DNA of 64,000 nucleotides, taken from contig NZ_JACVVD010000008.1 in assembly GCF_014534655.1 (NCBI RefSeq), positions 186,001 to 250,000 of the forward strand. The letters run 5' to 3'. Below are positions 1-10,339 of the stretch, in pieces. The notes below the pieces were generated by a model. It was given only the letters and a program-made list of their open reading frames with translations, was not told where the DNA came from and did not search any database. The first letter of the stretch is position 1. The number at the start of each line of letters is the position of its first letter. The position numbers and the translations under genes were made by a program. Source of the stretch: Paenibacillus sedimenti (lineage in GTDB: Bacteria; Bacillota; Bacilli; Paenibacillales; NBRC-103111).

Positions 1-20
1 GAACTAAGGAGAGCGTCTTC

Positions 21-1772
21 ATGCGACCAATGAAATTATGGCTGAATTCCTTGCGGGTCAAGCTTTTCTCGGGATTGTTGTTTACGATCGTTCCGCTGAT
101 CATCGTCCTGCTTGTGATCAACTATTACTCAACCCAAGTCGTTCGAAACCAGGTGGCCCAATCCAATAAAAACATGCTCAGCCTGTATATGGGGCAGATC
201 GACCGCAATTTGCAGGAAGTGGACAATTTTTTGATCAATTTATCGCAGACGAACTTGGATTTGCTGCATTTGGATACGGACCGGGACGCTAACGAAAATA
301 ATTATATGAAAGCTAAACTTCGGCTATTTCAAACGCTAAACGACAATGTCGGTTATTACAAGGGAGTCGACTTGTTTTTTATTTATTCCGGGATGAACAA
401 GGATTTGTTAATGACGCAAAATTTCGGCAGCGGTTTGGCGGAACGTGATCAGGTGGCCAAAGAGATCGTAAGGATGCTGCAGGACAGCACAGTGGCTCCA
501 AATGTTTATCGATGGTTTACTTGGCAGTCTGGAGGAAATCATTATGTATATCATGTCATTAAAACCGGCAATGTATATGTCGGGGCATGGGTGGATGCAA
601 AGAAGCTTATCATCCCTCTTCAATTCATAAATCTGGGATCAAACGGCGCGGCACTTTTAGCTTCTGATCGTCTGGAACCGATGAGTCACGGGGATTTGAT
701 CGCCCAAAAAGGCATTCAATTGGACTTTAACGCAGATTCTTATACGCTCTCAGGTAAGAAAAAAGATTATATGGTCATGGGAGAACCGTCAAATAAAGGC
801 AACTTTTATTTGTTCGCCTTAATCCCCGAGAAAACCGCTTTGGAGAACCTGCCTTACCTACAACGAATTTCATCCATGATTTCGATAGGGGCTATCGTAT
901 TCTTGCTGCTATTCATTATTTATATGAGAAAAGTTTTCCTGCTGCCGATCAATCGGATCATCCAGGCCATGCGGAAATTGGGCGAAGGCCGTTGGAACTC
1001 CCGAATTGGGCAGTACCCGACCTCTACCGAGTTTGGGATCATGAACGATACCTTTAACCGTATGATTACTGAAATTCAAGATCTGAAAATAAACGTTTAT
1101 GAAGAAAAATTAATGCATCAGCATGCGGAGCTCAAGCATTTGCAGCTGCAGATCAATCCTCACTTTTTTTTGAATTCGCTAAATATCATCTACAATCTGG
1201 CAACGGTAAAAGATTTCAAGCTAATACAAGAGATGACCAAATGTCTTGTTACCTATTTCCGGTTTATGTTCCGGAGCAATTCCTATTTAGTGACCCTAAA
1301 GGATGAGCTGCTTCATACTAAAAACTATTTACGAATTCAAGAGCTGCGTTTCCCGGGAATTTTAACCTATCGGATCGACGCGCCGGAAGCTGTTCAATCG
1401 CTGCAGATTCCTCCGCTGGTCATACAGACGATGGTAGAGAATTCGATTAAACATGCGGTCAATATGGATGAACCGATTCAAATTGATGTATGCGTAAATC
1501 TGGAGGAAGACGAGCAGAAACAATGGGTAACGATCCGCATCGAGGATACGGGAGCGGGATTCCCGGATCACATCCTGGAATTGCTGCAGGGAAACATGGA
1601 TGTGCCTAACGAAGATGGGGAGCATATCGGAATCTGGAATGTCAAAAGAAGGCTGCATTTGCTATATTCAGATAAAGCCGCTATCGGGTTCTATCATACA
1701 GAAGGCAAAGGAGCGGGCGTATGGATCCGCATTCCTGCAGCATCTCATGATGGGAGGGGAGAAAAATCGTGA
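21..1772 (+). CDS. YesM-type sensor histidine kinase
   Basis: Membrane sensor kinase of the YesM/LytS-like class (583 aa) that probably senses an extracellular sugar and phosphorylates the regulator encoded next. The protein has an N-terminal membrane segment (about residues 15-35), a large extracytoplasmic sensor region, a second membrane segment (about 285-305), a HAMP region, a His_kinase domain with the INPHFFLNSLN motif (His near residue 381), then an ATPase domain with N-box VENSIKHA (Asn near 474) and a G-box EDTGAGFP. An AAGGAG site 9 bases before the first ATG supports this start. The 3' end overlaps the response regulator by 4 bases, so the two are translationally coupled. The sugar sensed is inferred only from the transporter and glycosidases downstream. 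Confidence 0.93.
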   Translation: MRPMKLWLNSLRVKLFSGLLFTIVPLIIVLLVINYYSTQVVRNQVAQSNKNMLSLYMGQIDRNLQEVDNFLINLSQTNLDLLHLDTDRDANENNYMKAKLRLFQTLNDNVGYYKGVDLFFIYSGMNKDLLMTQNFGSGLAERDQVAKEIVRMLQDSTVAPNVYRWFTWQSGGNHYVYHVIKTGNVYVGAWVDAKKLIIPLQFINLGSNGAALLASDRLEPMSHGDLIAQKGIQLDFNADSYTLSGKKKDYMVMGEPSNKGNFYLFALIPEKTALENLPYLQRISSMISIGAIVFLLLFIIYMRKVFLLPINRIIQAMRKLGEGRWNSRIGQYPTSTEFGIMNDTFNRMITEIQDLKINVYEEKLMHQHAELKHLQLQINPHFFLNSLNIIYNLATVKDFKLIQEMTKCLVTYFRFMFRSNSYLVTLKDELLHTKNYLRIQELRFPGILTYRIDAPEAVQSLQIPPLVIQTMVENSIKHAVNMDEPIQIDVCVNLEEDEQKQWVTIRIEDTGAGFPDHILELLQGNMDVPNEDGEHIGIWNVKRRLHLLYSDKAAIGFYHTEGKGAGVWIRIPAASHDGRGEKS

Positions 1773-3376
1773 ATATTTTAATTGTGGATGACGAAGTACA
1801 TGCCGTGAGAGGATTACAGGTCGGCGTCGACTGGGAAAAGCTCCATATTGATTCGGTTCAAACTGCCCATAGTATGAAGCAGGCACAAGAGGTTTATGCT
1901 TCCTCCAAGGTCGATCTGATGATTTGTGATATTGAAATGCCGCAGGGCACCGGGATGGATTTACTGGGGTGGGTCAGAGAGCATTATCCGAGAACGGAGA
2001 CGATATTTTTAACGTGTCACTCGGATTTCTCCTATGCCAAACGTGCGATCCAATTGGGCAGCTTTGAGTACTTGCTGAAGCCTGTGGATTATGGGGAGCT
2101 TGAAGACGTGATTCGGAAGGTGCTGGCCAAAATCAATAAAGATCAACAGCTTTTATCTTTCGAAGAAACCTATAAGCACTATTACCGGCTGTGGGAATCC
2201 CATCAGCCCGTGATGAAAGAACGCTTCTGGGAGGATCTGATCCGGCAATCGATTCCCTCCACACCGGAAAAAATAAGGGAGCACTTATTGAAATATGATC
2301 TAATGCCATTGGAATCCAAGCGGTTTATCGTCATATTGATTCGCGTCAGGCGTTGGTATAAGAGTCTGAGTCAACGGGATGAACGGATCATGGAATACGC
2401 ATTAAGGAATGCTGCGGAGGAAAAAATCACACAAATCTGCGAGCATGCAGCGATTCTTTCACCGGAGAGCGGAAGCTTGCTAATCATGATGCCTAGCAAA
2501 TCCGAACGGCAAATCCGTGAGCTTCGGGAGATGTGCGAGGAATATATTCAATCCTGCAACCAGTACTTCTACTGTGATCTTTGCTGTTACGTCGGAGAAC
2601 CGGCTTCACTTCACGAAGTAGTTCCTATGATGAATAGATTGAACGGATTAGACCGGGACAATGTTTCAAGGGTCAATGAAACCATTTTGCTTCGCGAGGC
2701 AAAAAAAGCGGAATTCGTAATCACGCTTCCATCCATGACGGTATGGGCGGAGTGGATGAAGCAAGGGGCAAAAGAAAAGCTGCTGAATGAGGTTAAGTTA
2801 TTATTTCAATCGTTAAGGGAGGCAAGAGAAGGAGTCGACGCCCCGCTCTTGCACAGCTTTTATCAGTCTTTTCTCCAAATGCTCTTCTTTGTACTTCAAA
2901 TGAAGGGACTCGAGGCGAATAAAGTGTTTGCAGCGAATTTGCTCACGGAAAAGCCGGAGTCGGTGTTAAGATCGATAACCGCCTTGGAGGATTGGGTCCA
3001 ATACGTCATCGAGGTGGCCATGAACCAGATTCATTCGACCGAAGGAAGCATGTCCGTAGTCGATAAAGTAAAGCAGTATGTGGCGGCTCATATTTCCGAA
3101 TCGGATTTATCCAGGGAAGATATTGCAGGCTACGTATTTTTAAACCCTGATTATTTGACGCGCGTATTTAAAAAGGAAACAGGCATATCGATTTCCGACT
3201 ATTTACAGCAGCAGCGGATCCAATACGCCAAGGAATTGCTTGCGGGTTCGGATTTACCCGTTATCGAAGTAGCTTTATCAGCAGGTTATTCGAATCTTTC
3301 TTACTTCTCAACCATTTTCAAGAAAGCAGAATGTATGACCCCCAATGAATACAGAAAGCAGTGCGGGAAATATTAA
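1769..3376 (+). CDS. YesN-type response regulator, AraC output domain
   Basis: Cytoplasmic response regulator (535 aa) paired with the preceding kinase. It has a CheY-like receiver at residues 1-120, with the acidic pair in VDDE, phospho-acceptor Asp near residue 54 (ICDIEMP) and conserved Lys near 104 (LLKPVDY). A long middle region follows, then a C-terminal AraC/XylS double helix-turn-helix from about 435 to 535 (DYLTRVFKKETGISISDYL ... AGYSNLSYFSTIFKK). It starts with GTG inside the end of the kinase gene. Such regulators normally activate the adjacent ABC transporter operon, here starting 150 bases downstream. Confidence 0.93.
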   Translation: MNILIVDDEVHAVRGLQVGVDWEKLHIDSVQTAHSMKQAQEVYASSKVDLMICDIEMPQGTGMDLLGWVREHYPRTETIFLTCHSDFSYAKRAIQLGSFEYLLKPVDYGELEDVIRKVLAKINKDQQLLSFEETYKHYYRLWESHQPVMKERFWEDLIRQSIPSTPEKIREHLLKYDLMPLESKRFIVILIRVRRWYKSLSQRDERIMEYALRNAAEEKITQICEHAAILSPESGSLLIMMPSKSERQIRELREMCEEYIQSCNQYFYCDLCCYVGEPASLHEVVPMMNRLNGLDRDNVSRVNETILLREAKKAEFVITLPSMTVWAEWMKQGAKEKLLNEVKLLFQSLREAREGVDAPLLHSFYQSFLQMLFFVLQMKGLEANKVFAANLLTEKPESVLRSITALEDWVQYVIEVAMNQIHSTEGSMSVVDKVKQYVAAHISESDLSREDIAGYVFLNPDYLTRVFKKETGISISDYLQQQRIQYAKELLAGSDLPVIEVALSAGYSNLSYFSTIFKKAECMTPNEYRKQCGKY

Positions 3377-3379
3377 AAT

Positions 3380-3417
3380 GACTTCACCCCTATGCAACAG
3401 GGCGTGGAGTCTTTTTT
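3380..3417 (+). terminator. Rho-independent terminator after the two-component genes
   Basis: Imperfect hairpin with arms GACTTCAC and GTGGAGTC around a GC-rich interior, followed by TTTTTT. It separates the kinase/regulator pair from the transporter operon. Confidence 0.6.
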
Positions 3418-3525
3418 CATATAAAAAGTCGGAAAACCTAAACTATCAAGTCGTATTAGTAGGGAGAGCCTTTAACCGTCCTCATCTATAATAAAGCTAT
3501 AGTAAGAAAAGGAGAGGACAACGGC

Positions 3526-4503
3526 ATGAACACAAAAACGGAAGTGATCTACGAACGAACATCAGTCGTTAAGCAGCCAAGCGCAATGCTCAAAGCCTGG
3601 AAAATATTCAAGCGGTACCGAGCACTATTTCTAATGGTCTTGCCTGGAATGATATATTTGATCATTAACAATTATCTCCCCATGTTCGGGGTTATCATTG
3701 CATTCAAGAACATTAACTACCGCAAAGGGATATTTGGAAGCGACTGGGCGGGTTTTAAAAACTTTGAATATTTGTTTAAAACGGCCGATGCCTGGGTCAT
3801 TACCCGAAATACGATTTTGTACAACGGATTTTTCATTGTAATAAATTTGGCTTTAGCCGTTGCCGTAGCGATTTTGCTGAATGAAGTGAAAAACCGCTTC
3901 ATGTCCCGTTTTTACCAAAGCGTAATTTTGCTTCCTTATCTGATTTCGATGGTTATTGTCGGATATTTGGCACTTGCCATGTTGAATGTGGAGAACGGTT
4001 TCATTAATCATCATATTTTACCGCTGTTAGGGATCGAGCCAATTTCGTGGTATTCGGAACCGGAATATTGGCCGTTTATCCTGACGATCGTGAATATTTG
4101 GAAAAACGTCGGATACTTGTGTATCATCTTCCTGGCAGCTATCGTCGGAATCGATCATGAATATTATGAGGCTGCTACATTGGACGGTGCGAGCAAATGG
4201 CAGCAAATCAGGACGATAACACTTCCGCTGCTTTCGCCGACAATTGTTATTATGGCTCTATTAAGTATCGGACGTATCTTCTACTCTGATTTCGGCTTAT
4301 TCTATCAAGTTCCGTTAAATTCAGGTCCGCTTCAGCCGACTACAGATGTTATCGATACCTATGTTTACCGCGGGTTAATGACCTTGGGCGACATCGGAAT
4401 GTCTTCAGCAGCAGGGTTTTACCAGTCTGTCGTAGGATTCGTGCTTGTGCTTGTGTCCAACTTTATCATTCGCCGCAAAAGCCCGGATCAAGCTTTATTC
4501 TAA
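3526..4503 (+). CDS. Sugar ABC transporter permease, LplB/YtcP type
   Basis: Inner-membrane permease (325 aa) of the carbohydrate uptake family typified by B. subtilis LplB. About six hydrophobic segments are visible. The cytoplasmic EAA loop that contacts the ATPase is the stretch EAATLDGASKWQQIRTITLPLL near residues 214-235. A GGAGAGG ribosome site precedes the ATG. A TATAAT hexamer at 3487-3492 without a good -35 partner fits an activator-dependent promoter, presumably driven by the YesN-like regulator. It forms an operon with the second permease and the binding protein. No ATP-binding subunit is encoded nearby. Confidence 0.92.
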   Translation: MNTKTEVIYERTSVVKQPSAMLKAWKIFKRYRALFLMVLPGMIYLIINNYLPMFGVIIAFKNINYRKGIFGSDWAGFKNFEYLFKTADAWVITRNTILYNGFFIVINLALAVAVAILLNEVKNRFMSRFYQSVILLPYLISMVIVGYLALAMLNVENGFINHHILPLLGIEPISWYSEPEYWPFILTIVNIWKNVGYLCIIFLAAIVGIDHEYYEAATLDGASKWQQIRTITLPLLSPTIVIMALLSIGRIFYSDFGLFYQVPLNSGPLQPTTDVIDTYVYRGLMTLGDIGMSSAAGFYQSVVGFVLVLVSNFIIRRKSPDQALF

Positions 4504-4523
4504 AAGGAAAGGAGCATGTTTTG

Positions 4524-5405
4524 ATGAAATCGAACCACATGAACCAATATGCAGTCAACCTGCTCTTTATTGTCTTGGCCTGTGTGAGCATTTTCCCTTT
4601 TGCTCTGCTCATCATGGCTTCATTTACTGACCAGAAGGCCATTATCAACGAAGGCTATTCGCTATTTCCGAGTGCGTTAAGCCTGGATGCTTACAGATTT
4701 ATGATGAATAGCGCCTCTTCTTTGTTCCGGGCCTACGGGATTACCGTATTTATCACCCTCTTCGGAACGGCGGTGGGCCTCGCGATCTCAACCATGCTTG
4801 CGTACCCCTTATCCCGGAGTGATATGCCGCTTCGTAAAGTCATGTCGTTTCTCGTATTCTTCACCTTGCTCTTTAATGGCGGGCTTGTATCGACTTATCT
4901 GATTTATACGGAATTTTTCCACATCAAAAACACGATCTGGGCGCTTATCATTCCTGGGTTGCTCACAAACGGTTTTTACATTTTGCTGATCCGGACGTTC
5001 TTCAGCACCTCGATTCCGCCGGCGATTATTGAATCGGCTTACATTGATGGCGCTTCCGAATTTAAAATCTTTATCCGTATTGTACTCCCGTTATCTCTGC
5101 CGATTCTGGCAACGATAGGACTTATGCTGGGCATATCGTATTGGAACGACTGGTTTAACGGGTTGATTTTTGTAACCGACAGCAAGCTCTTCAGTATTCA
5201 AAATATGCTGAACCGAATGCTGACCGACCTTCAGTTTATCCAGAGAAGCAATATGACAAATACATCGCAAGCTACGGCTAACATCCCGGCGGAATCGGTG
5301 CGCATGGCGATTGCCGTCATCGGAATCATTCCGATCTTCTGCGCTTATCCGTTCTTCCAGAAGTTTTTCGTAAAAGGTCTTACGATTGGCGCTGTAAAAG
5401 GATAA
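4524..5405 (+). CDS. Sugar ABC transporter permease, LplC/YtcP type
   Basis: Second inner-membrane permease (293 aa) of the same transporter, with about six membrane segments and the EAA-loop signature ESAYIDGASEFKIFIRIVLPLSLP near residues 171-195. It follows the first permease by 20 bases. ATG at 4524 is chosen; a TTG one codon upstream is equally well placed after AAGGAAAGGAG, so the start is uncertain by one residue. It should pair with the preceding permease as a heterodimer and take solute from the downstream lipoprotein. Confidence 0.92.
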   Translation: MKSNHMNQYAVNLLFIVLACVSIFPFALLIMASFTDQKAIINEGYSLFPSALSLDAYRFMMNSASSLFRAYGITVFITLFGTAVGLAISTMLAYPLSRSDMPLRKVMSFLVFFTLLFNGGLVSTYLIYTEFFHIKNTIWALIIPGLLTNGFYILLIRTFFSTSIPPAIIESAYIDGASEFKIFIRIVLPLSLPILATIGLMLGISYWNDWFNGLIFVTDSKLFSIQNMLNRMLTDLQFIQRSNMTNTSQATANIPAESVRMAIAVIGIIPIFCAYPFFQKFFVKGLTIGAVKG

Positions 5406-5414
5406 GACTCGAGG

Positions 5415-5447
5415 CTATACTTGAATCTACGGATTCGATTAGCATAG
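5415..5447 (+). promoter_or_regulatory. Intercistronic hairpin between permease and binding-protein genes
   Basis: Interrupted stem pairing CTATaCT and AGcATAG outside a GAATC/GATTC inner stem with a TACG loop. It has no U-tract, so it looks like an mRNA-stabilising or processing hairpin and not a terminator. Such structures often let the binding protein accumulate above the permeases. The role is inferred. Confidence 0.4.
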
Positions 5448-5487
5448 ATCAGACTTTATACTTTGCTTAATTAGGGGGATTACAACC

Positions 5488-7008
5488 ATGGAAAAGAAAT
5501 GGAAAAAAGCTAGTGGATTAATAAGCGTTCTTCTTGTATCGAGTACCCTGTTGGCTGCTTGCGGAAGCAGCGGCAGCGATGAAGGAAACAAAGCGGCGAC
5601 TGACAGCGCAAAACCGGCTAATTCCAAGCCTTATGAGATCACAATGGCGTATTTGCAGCTGAACGATATGCCGGATACGAACCTGGTAGCAGAGGAAATC
5701 AGTAAAATCACCAAAGAGAAAATCAATGCTACCGTTAAACTGATACCTATCGGTATCTCAGCTTGGCAACAGCAAACGAATCTGATGCTGGCCGGAAACG
5801 AAAAGCTCGATTTAATGGTTTCCTCCTCTCTGATCGGTAACTTCGGAAGCCAGGTTGCCAAAGGCCAATTGGAGCCCCTTGATGATCTGTTGAAGAATTA
5901 TGGAAAAAGCCTTGTCGACGTAGTTGGAATGGACTTGATAAACGGCTCCAAAATCGACGGTAAAGTATATGGCGTTCCAAGTTTAAGAGATATCGGGTCT
6001 GACAACGGTTTGATCATGCGGAAGGATCTGGTTGACAAATACAAGATTGATTTGAGCAAAATCAAAACCTGGGCCGATCTGGAGCCGGTATTCCAGACGA
6101 TCAAAGATAACGAGCCAGGTATGGCGCCATTGGTTCAACAGGCCAATAGCTTAATGCCGGGTACTAATATGTACAATTCTATCGTGGATACTTTAGGCGA
6201 CAATCTGGGTGTCATCGCTGATCCGGGTAACAGCACGAAAATCGTGAATCTCTTTGAAACGAAAGAATTTACAGATGCTGTCGCAATGGCTCGTAAATGG
6301 TATCAAGCCGGTTATATTATGAAGGATATCGCAACTTCGCAAGAAGGCGGGAAAGACCTGGTTAAAGCAGGCAAGGCATTCTCTTACACTTCCAACATGA
6401 AACCGGGCTTTGAGGCGCAGGAAACAAATTTGACAGGCAAGGAAATGGTTGCGGTACGTTTGACGAAGCCCCTGCAAACATCCGTTTCGATCACAAGCTT
6501 TATGATGTCTATTACTAAAAACAGCCAAGATCCTGAAAGAGCGATGCAATTCATGAACCTGATGTACACCGATAAGGATATTGCCAACCTGATCTCACTT
6601 GGTATTGAAGGCAAGCATTATGTGAAAAAAGCGGATAACATCATTAAGCTTCCGGATGGCGTCAAACAAAGCGGCTACCAATTTAACCAGTGGGAAGTCG
6701 GCAATAACTTCTTGACTTATGTTTGGGAAGGCACAGATTCGAAAATCTGGGAACTGATGAAAAAGCATAATGACGCTGCGGTTAAATCGAAAGCAGTCGG
6801 CTTTACATTCAACGTAGATCCGGTAAAAACAGAGCTTGCTGCCGCTACTAACGTCATGAATCAATATAAAGTAGGTCTTGAAAGCGGAACCTTGGATCCG
6901 GCTCTGATCGGAGAATTCAATACGAAGCTGAAGGCTGCCGGCCTCGACAAGATCATCGCTGAAAAGCAAAAGCAGATTGATGCATGGGCTAAAACTGCAG
7001 GTAAATAA
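5488..7008 (+). CDS. Extracellular sugar-binding lipoprotein of the ABC transporter
   Basis: Solute-binding lipoprotein (506 aa), LplA/YtcQ-like family 1 binding protein. The signal peptide ends in a lipobox (LLAAC, Cys near residue 25), followed by a Ser/Gly/Asp-rich tether, so it is anchored on the outer face of the membrane. The mature part has the length and alternating hydrophobic pattern of two-lobed sugar-binding proteins. It sits directly after the two permeases and is preceded by a hairpin that may raise its expression. The ligand cannot be read from sequence; the neighbouring esterase and GH3 enzymes point to an acetylated or beta-linked plant oligosaccharide. Confidence 0.92.
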   Translation: MEKKWKKASGLISVLLVSSTLLAACGSSGSDEGNKAATDSAKPANSKPYEITMAYLQLNDMPDTNLVAEEISKITKEKINATVKLIPIGISAWQQQTNLMLAGNEKLDLMVSSSLIGNFGSQVAKGQLEPLDDLLKNYGKSLVDVVGMDLINGSKIDGKVYGVPSLRDIGSDNGLIMRKDLVDKYKIDLSKIKTWADLEPVFQTIKDNEPGMAPLVQQANSLMPGTNMYNSIVDTLGDNLGVIADPGNSTKIVNLFETKEFTDAVAMARKWYQAGYIMKDIATSQEGGKDLVKAGKAFSYTSNMKPGFEAQETNLTGKEMVAVRLTKPLQTSVSITSFMMSITKNSQDPERAMQFMNLMYTDKDIANLISLGIEGKHYVKKADNIIKLPDGVKQSGYQFNQWEVGNNFLTYVWEGTDSKIWELMKKHNDAAVKSKAVGFTFNVDPVKTELAAATNVMNQYKVGLESGTLDPALIGEFNTKLKAAGLDKIIAEKQKQIDAWAKTAGK

Positions 7009-7023
7009 GGAACAAGGTTACGG

Positions 7024-7057
7024 AACCGTACTCTACAAAAGGTGGGGTACGGTTTTT
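7024..7057 (+). terminator. Terminator after the binding-protein gene
   Basis: Perfect 8-bp stem AACCGTAC / GTACGGTT followed by a short T run. It may end or attenuate transcription of the transporter operon before the hydrolase genes. Confidence 0.65.
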
Positions 7058-7112
7058 CATAAGAGCTTTAGCTATGTGCTCATTTTTTGATAAGGGGTGT
7101 AGGAGAAAGCAA

Positions 7113-8006
7113 GTGAAGAACATCCAACTGTGGGATGGCAATAATGAAGTCCGCCTGACGGCTTATTTACTTGATAATTCTCAGGAATTCAATACGAATC
7201 GGAACCGGCCGGCAGTCATTGTATGTCCGGGAGGCGCGTATCTGTGGACCTCGGACAGAGAAGCGGAGCCTGTCGCCTTACGTTTTGCCGCGCAAGGCTA
7301 TCATGTCTTCGTGCTGCGTTATACAACGCATTATACAAGTAGGCCGGATTTTCAGAATATGCTACCAGGCAATCCAAATTCGAAGCATCCGCAGCCTTTG
7401 TTTGATTTGGCGAAAGCGATACTAACGGTGAGGCAGCAGGCAGCCGAGTGGTTCATTGATACAGACAAGATTGCCGTTTGCGGATTTTCCGCGGGCGGTC
7501 ATTTGGCAGCAAGTTTGGGCGCCCATTGGCAGGATGAATTTGTAACGGCAATGCTGCAAGCCGATAAAAACCTTTTAAAGCCTAGCGCACTTATTTTGGG
7601 TTATCCACTTATTGACTATATTCTGTTGAAAGAAGAAGCGGATGCGGATCAGAGCGAGGCGGCAAGAGGGATAAAGGCCCATGTTAATATAGCGGCATTC
7701 GGAACGGCCGACCCCGAACCGGAAGAATTGATAAAACGCAGCCCGGTCAATTATGTGACTTCGAATATGCCCCCGACGTATATTTGGCACACCGCGGATG
7801 ATGCCTTAGTTTATGCTGCCAACGCATTGCGATTAGCTGCCGCACTGGCGAAGCATAAAGTACCTTATGAGCTTCACGTGTTTGAGAGCGGGGTGCACGG
7901 TTTGTCGTTAAGCAATGAAACGACCGCCGCTGAGCCTGCACATGTGAATCCACATTGTGAGATATGGGTCGAATTAGCGATGAAATGGTTAAGCAAACGG
8001 TTTTAA
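7113..8006 (+). CDS. Alpha/beta hydrolase, acetyl-esterase-like (BD-FAE type)
   Basis: Cytoplasmic alpha/beta-fold esterase (297 aa) related to acetyl-xylan/feruloyl esterase-like hydrolases. It shows an oxyanion motif VICPGGAY, a nucleophile elbow GFSAGG, and the remaining triad residues in TADDALVY (Asp) and ESGVHGLS (His). There is no signal peptide, so it probably acts on imported oligosaccharides. The open frame extends 13 codons upstream to an ATG, but GTG at 7113 sits 7 bases after AGGAG and is the better start. It leads a three-gene set with two GH3 enzymes, suggesting removal of acetyl groups before glycosidic cleavage. The substrate is inferred. Confidence 0.85.
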   Translation: MKNIQLWDGNNEVRLTAYLLDNSQEFNTNRNRPAVIVCPGGAYLWTSDREAEPVALRFAAQGYHVFVLRYTTHYTSRPDFQNMLPGNPNSKHPQPLFDLAKAILTVRQQAAEWFIDTDKIAVCGFSAGGHLAASLGAHWQDEFVTAMLQADKNLLKPSALILGYPLIDYILLKEEADADQSEAARGIKAHVNIAAFGTADPEPEELIKRSPVNYVTSNMPPTYIWHTADDALVYAANALRLAAALAKHKVPYELHVFESGVHGLSLSNETTAAEPAHVNPHCEIWVELAMKWLSKRF

Positions 8007-8036
8007 AACTAACCTTAGACTTTGGAGGAGTAATCT

Positions 8037-10325
8037 ATGAATGCAAAGATTCAAGATTTAATTTCTCAATTGACGCTGGAGGAAAAGGCCGGGTTGTGCT
8101 CGGGATTGGATTTTTGGCATACGAAAGGTGTAGAGCGCCTCGGGATCTTATCGCTAATGGTGACAGATGGTCCGCATGGGTTGAGAAAACAAAAGCAGGA
8201 CGCCGATCATCTTGGCCTGCATAACAGCGTGCCTGCTACATGTTTCCCATCGGCGGCAGGAATGGCCTCTTCGTGGAACCGGGAATTGATCGGCAAGGTG
8301 GGCGAGGCACTGGGGAAGGAATGCCAATCGGAAAACGTATCCGTTCTGCTCGGTCCTGGAGCCAATATTAAGCGTTCGCCTTTGTGCGGCAGAAATTTCG
8401 AATACTTTTCCGAGGATCCGTACCTTTCATCCGAAATGGCGGCGAATCATATTAAAGGCGTACAAAGTCAGGGTGTAGGCACCTCGCTTAAGCACTTTGC
8501 CGCCAATAACCAGGAGCATCGGAGAATGTCCGTTGATGCCGTTATCGACGAGCGGACGCTTAGAGAAATTTATTTGGCCAGCTTTGAGGGCGCGGTTAAA
8601 CAGTCGCAGCCGTGGAGTGTGATGTGCTCTTACAACAAAGTCAACGGTGAGTATGCGTCGGAAAACGAGTTTTTGCTGACAAAGGTTTTACGGGATGAGT
8701 GGGGCTTCGAGGGCTTCGTCGTTTCAGACTGGGGTGCGGTGAACGAGCGCGTTAAGGCTCTACAGGCCGGACTGGAGCTGGAAATGCCGTCAAGCGCCGG
8801 AGTCGGCGATGCAAAAATTGTAGCGGCCGTAAGAAGCGGGGAGCTTTCGGAAGAAACGTTGAACCTTGCGGTTGAACGAATGCTGTCCTTCATCTTTAAA
8901 GCAGCGGATAACAGCAAGCCTGACGCTAGTTTCGATGCGACCGCTCACCACAGTTTGGCACGGGAAGCTGCGCATGAAAGCATGGTGCTTCTTAAGAATG
9001 AAGGGAATATTCTGCCGCTTCGCAAACAAGGCAAAATTGCCGTCATCGGTGAATTTGCCAAAAACCCGCGTTACCAGGGCGGCGGCAGCTCCCATGTGAA
9101 TCCGACCAAGCTGGATGATGCGTTTGAAGATATGAAGGCTATCGCAGGCGGCGCCGCACAAATCGTCTATTCCCAAGGCTACAAGCTGGATAGCGACGAA
9201 ATCGATGAAGCTCTGGTTCTGGAGGCGAGGGAAACAGCGGCAAATGCGGATGTGGCGGTTCTCTTTATCGGTCTGCCGGATCGTTACGAATCGGAAGGAT
9301 ATGATCGCACTCATTTGTCCATCCCGGACAACCACCGTGCGCTGATCGAAGCCGTCGCTGAAGTTCAAAGCAACCTTGTCGTTGTTTTGAGCAACGGGTC
9401 CCCGGTTGTCATGCCTTGGATCGGCAAAGCGAAAGCAGTGCTGGAAGGTTACCTGGGGGGACAGGCTTTCGGCGGCGCGGTAGCAGACCTGCTCTTTGGC
9501 CTAGCGAACCCGAGCGGCAAGCTTGCGGAGACGTTCCCGGTAAAACTGAGCGACACTCCGTCATTTTTGAATTTCCCAGGCGAGGGAGACAAGGCGGAGT
9601 ATAAGGAAGGCCTGTTTGTCGGTTACCGTTATTATGATACGAAAGAGATGGAGCCTCTCTTCCCTTTCGGGTTCGGTCTCAGCTATACCCAATTCGAATA
9701 CAGCGACATCCGGGCAGATCGATCAGCGATTAAGGATCATGAGACCGTTACCGTTCAGGTGACTGTGAAAAATACAGGGGAACGTGCCGGAAAAGAAATC
9801 GTTCAGCTCTATGTAAAAGACGTACAAAGCAGCGTTATCCGACCGCAAAAAGAACTGAAAGGCTTCCAAAAAGTCGAGCTGCAGCCTGGTGAACAAAAGA
9901 CAGTTACCTTCGTTTTGGATAAGCGTGCGTTCGCTTACTACAATGTTCAGATCGGAGATTGGCACGTGGAAAGCGGCGCATTTGACCTCTTAGTCGGAAA
10001 ATCTTCACGGGATATCATACTTCACACGACGATTGAGGTCGAATCTTCTGTCTCCCTTCCCGTTTCGTATCATCGCAACACAACGATCGGCGACCTGATG
10101 GAAAATCCGTTAACGGCCGATACGGCGAAAGCATATATAGGAAGATTCGGATTTGACGCTCTATTGGAGGATAACCCGGACATGCTGCTTGCGATGATGA
10201 GATATATGCCGCTGCGCGCTATGGTTGGCTTTGGACAAGGGAATTACACCGAGGACATGCTTGCGGACGATATCAGGAAGTTGAACGCCATCTCGGAAGG
10301 TAAAGTAAACGTCACTACGCGATAA
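8037..10325 (+). CDS. GH3 beta-glycosidase (beta-glucosidase-like) with FnIII-like domain
   Basis: Family 3 glycoside hydrolase (762 aa). The N-terminal (alpha/beta)8 domain carries the substrate-binding [12 protein letters not shown] motif and the nucleophile region FVVSDWGA (Asp near residue 231). The GH3 C-terminal alpha/beta sandwich lies around 310-530. A fibronectin-III-like domain ([19 protein letters not shown]) lies around 565-665, followed by a helical tail. With no signal peptide it is intracellular, and it probably releases beta-linked glucose or xylose from imported oligosaccharides. GGAGG precedes the ATG. The exact sugar specificity cannot be told from sequence. Confidence 0.93.
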   Translation: MNAKIQDLISQLTLEEKAGLCSGLDFWHTKGVERLGILSLMVTDGPHGLRKQKQDADHLGLHNSVPATCFPSAAGMASSWNRELIGKVGEALGKECQSENVSVLLGPGANIKRSPLCGRNFEYFSEDPYLSSEMAANHIKGVQSQGVGTSLKHFAANNQEHRRMSVDAVIDERTLREIYLASFEGAVKQSQPWSVMCSYNKVNGEYASENEFLLTKVLRDEWGFEGFVVSDWGAVNERVKALQAGLELEMPSSAGVGDAKIVAAVRSGELSEETLNLAVERMLSFIFKAADNSKPDASFDATAHHSLAREAAHESMVLLKNEGNILPLRKQGKIAVIGEFAKNPRYQGGGSSHVNPTKLDDAFEDMKAIAGGAAQIVYSQGYKLDSDEIDEALVLEARETAANADVAVLFIGLPDRYESEGYDRTHLSIPDNHRALIEAVAEVQSNLVVVLSNGSPVVMPWIGKAKAVLEGYLGGQAFGGAVADLLFGLANPSGKLAETFPVKLSDTPSFLNFPGEGDKAEYKEGLFVGYRYYDTKEMEPLFPFGFGLSYTQFEYSDIRADRSAIKDHETVTVQVTVKNTGERAGKEIVQLYVKDVQSSVIRPQKELKGFQKVELQPGEQKTVTFVLDKRAFAYYNVQIGDWHVESGAFDLLVGKSSRDIILHTTIEVESSVSLPVSYHRNTTIGDLMENPLTADTAKAYIGRFGFDALLEDNPDMLLAMMRYMPLRAMVGFGQGNYTEDMLADDIRKLNAISEGKVNVTTR

Positions 10326-10339
10326 AAGGGGAGAAACGC